DNA of 22,135 nt from Pseudomonadota bacterium (GTDB lineage Bacteria > Myxococcota_A > Polyangia > Polyangiales > Polyangiaceae), in NCBI GenBank assembly GCA_023432025.1, contig JAEYVE010000303.1, forward strand, positions 1-22,135. Direction: 5' to 3'. Both the position numbers and the translations under genes were made by a program. How positions within the stretch are numbered: the stretch's first letter is position 1; each line of letters starts with the position of its first letter. Shown here in pieces: positions 15,872 to 22,135 of the stretch. The notes beneath the pieces were generated by a model that searched no databases, was not told where the DNA came from, and saw nothing but the letters and a program-made list of their open reading frames with translations.

Positions 15872-16618
15872 ATGAAGCGCGCGATGTCTCCCGGTGGCCC
15901 TCTGGCGGAAATTCTCTTCGAGGTGAGCGAGACCTTTCGCTCCATTCAAGGGGAAGGTGTGCACACCGGGGCGCCGAGTTTTTTCGTGCGGCTCGCGCGC
16001 TGCAACTTGGCGTGCAGTTGGTGCGACACCGCATACAGCTGGGACTTCGAGCGCTTCGATTACGCCGCGGAGGTGACCACGCTGGCGCTCGACGTGCTCG
16101 GCGAGCGCATTCTCCGCGAGTCTCCGGGCCGCGTCGTGGTGACGGGTGGCGAGCCGCTCCTCCAGCAAAAAGGGCTGGTGCAGCTGTTTTCGTGGGTGGA
16201 CGCGCGTCGTGAAGAGCGCGGCGAGCCGCGAGAGTTCTTGGAAATCGAAACCAACGGTACGGTGTTGCCGCGCGCCGAGTTGCTCACTCGCGTGGACCAC
16301 TGGAACGTTTCGCCCAAGCTGGCGAGCTCCGGAGAACCCGAGGAGCGTCGTCTGCGGGAGCGCGCGCTCACCTCGCTGCGCGATACGGGGCGCGCGTCGC
16401 TCAAGCTCGTCGTTCGTGGCGATGACCTCGCCGAGGCCGACGCGCTCGTGGGGACGCTTGCTTGGCCGCGTGAGCGCGTGGTGCTCATGCCGGAAGCGGC
16501 CAGCCGCGCAGCGCTCGGCGAGCGGGGGCCGCTCATCGCGGCGGCAGCGCTCGCTCGTGGAGCGCGCTACAGCTCACGCCTTCACATCGAGCTATTCGGC
16601 GGCAAGCGCGGCGTTTGA
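15872..16618 (+). CDS. queE: 7-carboxy-7-deazaguanine synthase QueE (radical SAM)
   Basis: QueE (248 residues) converts 6-carboxytetrahydropterin to 7-carboxy-7-deazaguanine in the queuosine/7-deazapurine pathway. The [4Fe-4S] cysteines of the CX3CX2C motif are C44, C48 and C51 (CNLACSWCDT). Other family segments are SIQGEG at 24-29, TGGEP at 91-95, IETNGT at 125-130, VSPK at 146-149, and the C-terminal RLHIELFGGKRGV. All expected motifs are present. The start is ATG 15872 or ATG 15884 (MSPGG); neither has a clear ribosome-binding site. It lies 34 bp after the kinase stop and may be co-transcribed. The other pathway genes (queC, queD, folE) are not in the window. It ends 9 bp from the convergent sulfatase-like gene. 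Confidence 0.95.
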   Translation: MKRAMSPGGPLAEILFEVSETFRSIQGEGVHTGAPSFFVRLARCNLACSWCDTAYSWDFERFDYAAEVTTLALDVLGERILRESPGRVVVTGGEPLLQQKGLVQLFSWVDARREERGEPREFLEIETNGTVLPRAELLTRVDHWNVSPKLASSGEPEERRLRERALTSLRDTGRASLKLVVRGDDLAEADALVGTLAWPRERVVLMPEAASRAALGERGPLIAAAALARGARYSSRLHIELFGGKRGV

Positions 16619-16627
16619 CGACGCGCT

Positions 16628-18970
16628 TCAGAAGCGGTCGCCCCACACGGTGAGCGCGGCTTCCGTCGCGCGATCGAGCTCGGCTGGTTGGCGCGCGGGC
16701 GCGGCGGCGCGCGCTTTTTGTTCGATCGCGTACGTCCATTGCCACAGCGCGCTCGCGACGCGCGGGTAACGTTCGAGCAAGTCCGTCGTGCACGCGGGAT
16801 CCGACGACAGTCGACACAGGCTGGGCACGGCTCCGAACTCGCCGCGGATGAGCCATTCGGCGGCGCGCGTCGCGTACGCCGAAGCGAGGGTGGCTTCGAG
16901 CGGCGGCCGAGAGAGGGGCACGGGGCCTTCCAAGAGCGTGCTCACGTCCATGCCCGTGGCGTCCGGCGCACGTTCGAGGCCGAGCGCGGCCGCGAGCGTC
17001 GCGTACAAATCGGTCGTCGTCATGGGGACGCTGCTCTCGCGCCCCGCCCACTTGCCGTGCGGCCACTTGATGAAGAGGGGCGTGCGCAGGCGCTCTTCGT
17101 CGAGCGGCCCCGCCGGATCGAACGGAACTTGGGGAGGCTCACCTGCGCCGACGTCTCCCATCACGACCACGAGCGAGTCGTCGTACAGTCCCTTTTCTTC
17201 GAGGAGCCTCAGAAAGCGCGTGAGCGCCGCGTCCTGCTTTTCGAGCGCTGCGCGCTGCATGGCGTCGAGGCGCGCGCGGTCCTCGGGCAAGAGCTCGCGC
17301 AGGCGCGGCGGACGCAGCCGGACGTGCGCCAGCTGAATCGCCGCGCGGCGCGGATCGAGATCCCCTCCGTACTCCGCTGGCGGCAGCTCACGCGCGCGAT
17401 CGACGGTCAGATCGAAGGGAGGGTGGCCGCCGCGCAGATGCACGACGGTCAGGTTGGGTCCGTCTCGATCCGACGCCGCGGAGAGCCAGTGCTCGGCCTG
17501 AGTCAGGGGCTCCGTCGCAGCCCGGTCGGCGACGGGCGACACGGTTTCGAAGCGCTGAAAGCCTTTATCCAAGCCGAACGCGGGGAACGTCGTGGGCACG
17601 CCGGTGAACATGGCGGCGCGCCCGCTCTTGGCTTTGATCGCGGAAGCCAGCGTGGCCACGCTCGCCGGGAGAGCCGCCGCGGGGTCCTCGAGCGCGTGGC
17701 GTCGTGGGCTCAGCCCCGTGAGCAGGCTGGCCATCACCGCCGGTACCACGGTCGACGGCGTGCGGTAGCCGGTGAAGCTCACGGAATGCTCACTGAAGCG
17801 TCCCAGCACGGGGAGCCCGGAGGCGCGCGACTCGGGGGGCTGATGTTTGCGACTGAGCCCTCCGAGCACGATGACGATGGCGCGCCGCGCGCGTGGGCCT
17901 TGTTGGAGACCCTTCTGCGAGGGCTTGGCTCGCTCGATGCGCGGCTCGCCGAACGCCATGCGGGCGCTCTCGCTGAGGTTCTTGGCCGTGAGCTCGAGCT
18001 CGATGATTTGGCCTTCGAACTGCGCGAGGGGGAGCTCGACTTCCTTCCAGCCTTGGCCGCCCGAAAGCTCGTAAGCGCCGAGCTCGACCCGCGGCTCCTC
18101 GTCGCGCAGGACGACGAGCTCCGCAGTGCCCTTGCCTTCGCCCCACAAGCCCAGCGACACGGCGAGGCGTGCGCCCGGCGCGACCCACAACGGACAATGA
18201 ATGCTGCTCTTGTCGCGCAGGGCGATGGAGCGGCGTGGGTGGTCCCCGAGCACGACTTGCACCAGCGCGTCCGTGCGTGTGGTCGGCGTGTCGGAACGCT
18301 TCTCCGGCAGCTCCTCGGCCAAGCTGAGCCACGAAACTTCACCGTAAATGGGGTTTTGCGTGCGGCGTGGGCCCGAGCGCCCACCGAACGCCAAGGTGAC
18401 CTTGTGGCGGCCGCGACCCAGCTCCAATTCCCGCGCCGGAAACTCGATGATTTTCGTGACGTTCGGCTGGAGGCGCGCGGTGCCGAGGCGCGTGTCGTCC
18501 AGGTACACCGCGAACGTGCTGGCGCCGGCGCCGTGAACGCGGGCGCGCACCGCGACCGACTTTTGTGGTTCGTCGAGCCACAAGTCGTAGCTGGTGCGGG
18601 GGGCCGAAAAGCGCGCGAAGCGCGCGCCTTCACGGGCAATCCAGGTGACGTCGCCGCGCCGCTCGGCGGAAAAGTGACGACGAGACTCGAGCGCGGGAGA
18701 GCCCAGATCCAGCGTGCGCCCTCGATGAAAGAGCTCACATTCATCCGTGCGATCGACCAACGAAAGGGACTCGATGGACGGCTTCGCCTTCGACTGAGGA
18801 GCGACGGGCGGCGCGGCTCGTTCGCCGGTCGAGTCCTCGCTCCGTCGAGGCTCTTCGCGGCGACAGGCGAGGGTCGAGAGCGCGAGGCCCGCGGCCAGCG
18901 TGAGCGTCCAGAGCCCGAAAGCGCGAGGGCGCAGGCGCGCGGGGCCGCTGTCCGGCTCGCGCGCGGTCAC
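16628..18970 (-). CDS. Sulfatase-fold lipoprotein with degenerate active site
   Basis: This 780-residue protein has an N-terminal hydrophobic segment ending in STLAC (C36, candidate lipid anchor). Residues about 90-350 look like beta-sandwich modules, with two repeats of a W-S-L / E-L-P-type strand pattern. An alkaline-phosphatase/sulfatase-superfamily domain covers about 362-700. Its landmarks are IVIVLGGLSRKH at 365-376, VVPAVMASLLTGLSPRRHAL at 408-427, VVVMGDVGAGE at 601-611 and RTPLFIKWP at 629-637. Key residues differ from active sulfatases: the first metal aspartate aligns with G370, the formylglycine Cys of C-x-P-S-R is absent (V409 region), and the usual D-H-G is D606-V607-G608. It may be a pseudoenzyme or use another nucleophile. 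GTG 18970 starts 4 bp after the PEGA gene stop, which decided the start. Confidence 0.85.
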   Translation of the reverse strand: MTAREPDSGPARLRPRAFGLWTLTLAAGLALSTLACRREEPRRSEDSTGERAAPPVAPQSKAKPSIESLSLVDRTDECELFHRGRTLDLGSPALESRRHFSAERRGDVTWIAREGARFARFSAPRTSYDLWLDEPQKSVAVRARVHGAGASTFAVYLDDTRLGTARLQPNVTKIIEFPARELELGRGRHKVTLAFGGRSGPRRTQNPIYGEVSWLSLAEELPEKRSDTPTTRTDALVQVVLGDHPRRSIALRDKSSIHCPLWVAPGARLAVSLGLWGEGKGTAELVVLRDEEPRVELGAYELSGGQGWKEVELPLAQFEGQIIELELTAKNLSESARMAFGEPRIERAKPSQKGLQQGPRARRAIVIVLGGLSRKHQPPESRASGLPVLGRFSEHSVSFTGYRTPSTVVPAVMASLLTGLSPRRHALEDPAAALPASVATLASAIKAKSGRAAMFTGVPTTFPAFGLDKGFQRFETVSPVADRAATEPLTQAEHWLSAASDRDGPNLTVVHLRGGHPPFDLTVDRARELPPAEYGGDLDPRRAAIQLAHVRLRPPRLRELLPEDRARLDAMQRAALEKQDAALTRFLRLLEEKGLYDDSLVVVMGDVGAGEPPQVPFDPAGPLDEERLRTPLFIKWPHGKWAGRESSVPMTTTDLYATLAAALGLERAPDATGMDVSTLLEGPVPLSRPPLEATLASAYATRAAEWLIRGEFGAVPSLCRLSSDPACTTDLLERYPRVASALWQWTYAIEQKARAAAPARQPAELDRATEAALTVWGDRF

Positions 18971-18974
18971 GGGG

Positions 18975-20408
18975 TCACGAGCCGAACACGACGCGAGCTC
19001 GCTTGTCCGCGCTGACGCTGACGCGCAAGCTTCGCTCCTTTCCTTCGGTTCGGACGACGACCTCATGTGAACCCGGCTGGATCGGAATGCGCCGCAGCGG
19101 GCCGCGTCCCGTGAACACTCCGTCCACATAGACCAGCTCCCGTCCTTCGGTCACGACCTCGATCAAGCCTTTGCCGGGCCAGCGCATCCCGTCGGGCAGC
19201 GCCAGCGTTTCCAGAGCAGGAGGAGGCCCCGCGGGGCCTCGGCGCTCGGGGGCGGGCGGCTCCACCGCGGGGTTTGCGTCCCGCGCAGGCGTGGGGGAAG
19301 GGCTCGGCGCGTTCGAAGCGGCCCTTTCCGCGACGTTTTCGTCGGTCGTGTCGCTGTCGTCCGCCGGAGCCGCGTGGGAGAGCGCAGGTACCTCGCTTGG
19401 GTCGGCCGTGTTTTCGGTGGAGGGTTGCCCCGCGCCTCGCGCCGCGATGAGCTGAGTTGCGGCGAGATACGCCACGCTTCCTGCAAGAAGCGCGGCTCCA
19501 GCCGACGCCCAGGGCCCCTTTTCGCCGGCTCGTGCGAGCCGCTTCCGCAAGCTCGCTGGCTGGGCCGGAATCGTTTCGCGCTCCGCTTCTGGCTTCGCCT
19601 CGGGGAGCGGGGCGCCCTTTCGCGCGGTCCAGAGCGCCTGCGCGCGTTGCTGACCGGCGCGAACGAGCGCCTGCGCGCGCTTGGCAGCTTGCGCCACCAA
19701 GAGCGCGCTGGTCTGGGCCCCTCGGCGACCCAGCGCGACGCCGCGCGAGAGAGTGTTCCCCGCCGTGCGGGTGTGGGCGTCGGGACGAGCGGCAGCTGGC
19801 GCACGCTGGGGTGCTTCGCGCGAGGATGCGTTCGGCAAGTCGTCCGGAGGGAGCTCGCCCGACGTTTCGTCGCCGAGCTCTTCGTCGGAATCGAGCCTGA
19901 CTCGCGGAGCTTGGCTGAGTGAGCTCGAAAAGACCGTGGGGTGGGAGACGGCGCCGCCCGCGCTGCGGCTCGGAGGGCGCGGGAACTGGATCCGTCGCAC
20001 CTCGGGTCCGCGCTCAGGACGAGTGGTGGGCGGGGGCGGGCTCGTGGCGTCGACCGGCGCGGGCGTGCGCGTCACGTCGTCGGCAGAGACGCGCGGCGCC
20101 GCTACGGCTCGCGACACAACGACCGTGTCGGCTCCGGCCTGTGCCTGGGGTACGGGCCGCGCGTCGGTCGTCTGAGCCGCAGCGACTTCGGGCGTTGGTG
20201 CCGGAGCGGAAGCGGCAAAGCTTTCGGCCGCAGCGACTTCGGGCGCCGGCGCGGACGCAGCGAAGGCGTCCAGATCCAAGTCCAAAGCGTCGCGGGTGGG
20301 AGAAAACCACGAGGGGCCGCTTTCGGCCTCGCGCTCTTGGACTTCTGCGGGGGGCGCGCTGGCGCTCAGGTGAAAGCTGAAACTCGTCGCTTGCTCTTCG
20401 TTCTTCAC
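18975..20408 (-). CDS. Single-pass membrane protein with a C-terminal PEGA domain
   Basis: This 477-residue protein has a long Ala/Pro/Ser-rich, apparently disordered N-terminal half. Within it, FAASAPAPEVAAAES is followed by a near copy, FAASAPAPTPEVAAAQ. A basic stretch precedes one membrane helix at about 299-323, then comes a second low-complexity linker and a PEGA-type beta domain at about 412-475 (LVYVDGVFTGRGPLRRIPIQPGSHEV). PEGA domains are thought to be surface or extracytoplasmic adhesion-like modules. GTG 20408 has GGAGGG 4 nt upstream, a strong ribosome-binding site, and is preferred over the TTG at 20450. The sulfatase-like gene starts 4 bp after its stop, so the two are almost certainly co-translated. 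The N-terminal half would be cytoplasmic and may be a signalling target. Confidence 0.85.
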   Translation of the reverse strand: MKNEEQATSFSFHLSASAPPAEVQEREAESGPSWFSPTRDALDLDLDAFAASAPAPEVAAAESFAASAPAPTPEVAAAQTTDARPVPQAQAGADTVVVSRAVAAPRVSADDVTRTPAPVDATSPPPPTTRPERGPEVRRIQFPRPPSRSAGGAVSHPTVFSSSLSQAPRVRLDSDEELGDETSGELPPDDLPNASSREAPQRAPAAARPDAHTRTAGNTLSRGVALGRRGAQTSALLVAQAAKRAQALVRAGQQRAQALWTARKGAPLPEAKPEAERETIPAQPASLRKRLARAGEKGPWASAGAALLAGSVAYLAATQLIAARGAGQPSTENTADPSEVPALSHAAPADDSDTTDENVAERAASNAPSPSPTPARDANPAVEPPAPERRGPAGPPPALETLALPDGMRWPGKGLIEVVTEGRELVYVDGVFTGRGPLRRIPIQPGSHEVVVRTEGKERSLRVSVSADKRARVVFGS

Positions 20409-20548
20409 GTAGCCCTCCGACTCCCGTGGGGCGCTATCACGGTGAGCCAAAGAGGGCCGAGTTTTTGGCGAGTCGAGTCAGCCCCGTGCCGAGCCGATCT
20501 CGGCGCGGTCGCCCATCGTCCGGTCGCTCCCGCGAGCCAGCCGAAGCC

Positions 20549-21910
20549 TCAGGCGCCCGCCAAATGATCGAGCGCTGCGCGCACCAGAGCCGCGACTTGA
20601 TGGGCGTCGTTTTCGTCCAGCTCGCCTACGAGGGCGCGCGCGTCGAGCAGCGGGGTGCCGACGACTTGAGCCAACTCCTCCAACAAAAGCGAGCTCGCGC
20701 CCGGCAAGAGCACGACCGCGGCGCTCCCGGGCAAGCTGAGGCCCCACAAGGCGCCAAACGCGTCGACCAACGGCAGGGCTACCAGCTCGAGCCGCGCGCC
20801 TTCCGGCAGATTGACCGAGCACAGCGTGTGTGGCACGGGCGCCGTGGGCACCGTGCTCGCGGGGACTTCCGCTTGCGCGAGGCGGCCCAGCGCGTAACCA
20901 AACGCAACCAGACGCCGCGGATCTCCCGCGAAAATGAGGCGCGCGCCGCCCGCGTAGCCCTCCCGGCTCAGCCGCTTCACGAGCGCCGCCAAGAGCTGCA
21001 GGCGGTCCGGCGTGGCGAGCTCGGGGCGCGGAGTCGTTTCGTCGACGCGGCGCAGGTGACCTTCTGCCAGCAAGCGGCCCGTCGCGTCGAGCAGCTCCAG
21101 ATCCGCGCTGCCCAGCTCGTCGAGCAACTCGTCGAGGGTGCGGGGCACTCCGAGCGCGGCCGCGATTTCCTTGGCGAGGCGAGGCGCGTCTTCGGGGAGC
21201 TCCCCTTCGAAAACCAGCGCGCCCTTCTCCACACCCAGCTCGGAGCGGCGTGCCCACACCTCGTCCGCTTGGCGTGCTCCTTCCATGAGCAGGGCGCTGG
21301 TGGGCATTTCTATGCGACGCAGCGTGGTGGCCGAGCCGCTGGCGAACGCAAAGCTGCCGTCGCTCTCGCCGAGCAAGCGGTACAGGGCTTTTTCCCCTTC
21401 GTGGCGGCGGTACACTGCGTCCACCACTTCTCCGTCTTGCAGGCGGACTTCTCCGGCGCCCCGCGGCGTGGTGAGGCTCAGTGTGCCGCTGCGGCGGTTC
21501 ATGCTGAGCAGCTGCAGCAGGTCGAATACGCTCACCTGCCGCAGATCTCCGCGGAAATCTCCCTCACCGGAGCCGGCCACCTGCGCACGCGGAAGCGCGG
21601 AGTAGAGGTGGCGCGCGAGGGCGGCTGCGTCACGGCGGTCGATGACGCTCTCGCCGTCCGCGCGGTCCGCGATCACCACGCGAGGAATGTCCGCGAGGTG
21701 ACGATCGGCCGAGAGCAAGTGAAACAAGCCGCTCGCTTCACCGAGCTCGCGCTCGATGACGAACGCGTCCGGGCGTCTGCCGCGCGCGCGCTCAACAGCC
21801 AAACCTTCACTGTCCGCGATGGACACTTCGAGCCCCAGCGCGCGCAAACGCGACGCCAAGTCTCCGAGCACCTCCACGTCCGCGTCGACGACGAGCACCG
21901 AGAGAGTCAT
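20549..21910 (-). CDS. Pseudo-receiver plus DUF4388 domain protein
   Basis: Residues 1-106 of this 453-residue protein have a CheY-like receiver pattern (VLVVDADVEVLGDLASRLRAL). The metal-binding acidic pair (D9, D11) is kept, but the phosphoacceptor position is glutamate E53 (DAFVIERE), the conserved Thr/Ser is absent (VVIADRAD) and there is no K-P pair. It should not be phosphorylated in the usual way. Residues about 118-195 match DUF4388 (FRGDLRQVSVFDLLQLLSMNRRSGTLSL, then GEVRLQDGEVVDA), common in myxobacterial signalling proteins. The C-terminal ~200 residues are unassigned. ATG 21910 overlaps the upstream gene's stop by 4 bp. A 140-bp gap separates it from the PEGA gene in the same direction. 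It is cytoplasmic with no membrane segment. Confidence 0.85.
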   Translation of the reverse strand: MTLSVLVVDADVEVLGDLASRLRALGLEVSIADSEGLAVERARGRRPDAFVIERELGEASGLFHLLSADRHLADIPRVVIADRADGESVIDRRDAAALARHLYSALPRAQVAGSGEGDFRGDLRQVSVFDLLQLLSMNRRSGTLSLTTPRGAGEVRLQDGEVVDAVYRRHEGEKALYRLLGESDGSFAFASGSATTLRRIEMPTSALLMEGARQADEVWARRSELGVEKGALVFEGELPEDAPRLAKEIAAALGVPRTLDELLDELGSADLELLDATGRLLAEGHLRRVDETTPRPELATPDRLQLLAALVKRLSREGYAGGARLIFAGDPRRLVAFGYALGRLAQAEVPASTVPTAPVPHTLCSVNLPEGARLELVALPLVDAFGALWGLSLPGSAAVVLLPGASSLLLEELAQVVGTPLLDARALVGELDENDAHQVAALVRAALDHLAGA

Positions 21911-22135
21911 AGGGAGCCGAGCCTCGTACCGATGGTTTCTCCCAAGCGCTCCACGATGAGGTCGGCCAGCAGCGGATCGGCCGAGTGGACGCCGCGCACC
22001 ACGTTCCCGTCGAGCCGTCCGATCAAGCTGTACGCTCCGTGCTCCGTGACCAGACTGAGGGCCTCCAAGTCCGAGTGGCCAGCCGCGGCCTCGATGTCGA
22101 CGGCCTCCACGCGCAGGGTTTCCGAGGGGGGACCC
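21907..22135 (-). CDS. Unknown protein, C-terminal part only (runs off the window)
   Basis: The frame is open to the window edge, giving at least 75 residues ending in VERLGETIGTRLGSL. A GTG at 22110 could be a start, but the frame continues upstream of it. Segments such as LSLVTEHGAYSLIGRLDG and VRGVHSADPLLADLIV look like a compact alpha/beta domain that I do not recognise. Its TGA overlaps the ATG of the pseudo-receiver gene by 4 bp, so the two are translationally coupled and probably functionally linked. Confidence 0.65.
   Translation of the reverse strand, partial: GPPSETLRVEAVDIEAAAGHSDLEALSLVTEHGAYSLIGRLDGNVVRGVHSADPLLADLIVERLGETIGTRLGSL

Noticed and set aside
16688..19015. 775-codon open frame on the plus strand
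   Set aside because: It is antisense to the sulfatase-fold gene, which has clear domain motifs; the plus-strand translation has none.

Overview
The window is GC-rich (about two-thirds or more G+C by eye) and densely coded on both strands. It carries a gene mix typical of the Myxococcota: a Hanks-type Ser/Thr kinase with a C-terminal coiled coil, a PEGA-domain membrane protein, a pseudo-receiver/DUF4388 protein, a TPR-metallopeptidase and a MoxR ATPase. I infer a myxobacterium, possibly of the Polyangia. The lineage is inferred from gene content, not proven.

Layout, left to right. 1-2048: a MoxR AAA+ ATPase (-) diverges from a CcmA-like ABC ATPase (+). 2049-2528: gene-free and full of short direct repeats, including a 14-bp-stem hairpin and a decayed copy of the bioD 3' end. 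2529-4357: a translationally coupled biotin operon, bioF then bioD (-). 4358-6857: about 2.5 kb with no credible gene, made largely of tandem repeats and hairpins. 6858-8462: a DUF4336 protein (-) diverging from a MarR-type regulator (+), with a shared GTCAAG/CTTGAC motif between them. 8482-11433: a large TPR/gluzincin metallopeptidase (-). 11545-11967: a small lipoprotein (+), overlapping the 3' end of the next operon. 11918-14067: RNase PH, a small unknown protein and a SAM hydrolase (all -). 14305-16618: Ser/Thr kinase then queE (+). 16628-22135: four co-directional genes (-): an unknown partial gene, a pseudo-receiver/DUF4388 protein, a PEGA protein and a sulfatase-fold lipoprotein that lacks key catalytic residues.

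The most striking content is five palindromes matching the ParB-binding centromere site parS. One (4178-4193) lies inside the bioF coding sequence, where it encodes V-S-R-E-T. The other four (4967, 5691, 6080 and 6464) lie in the repeat-rich gap. All five have CAGGG exactly 5 nt after the 14-bp core on the + strand, and four also share an upstream flank. The region therefore looks like part of a chromosomal parS cluster (centromere), which would place the window near the replication origin. No parA or parB gene is visible here.

The biotin genes supply two steps of biotin synthesis (KAPA synthase and dethiobiotin synthetase); bioA and bioB are not in the window. The MarR regulator probably controls itself and the DUF4336 gene. 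The right-hand cluster looks like a signalling and cell-envelope group of unknown role.
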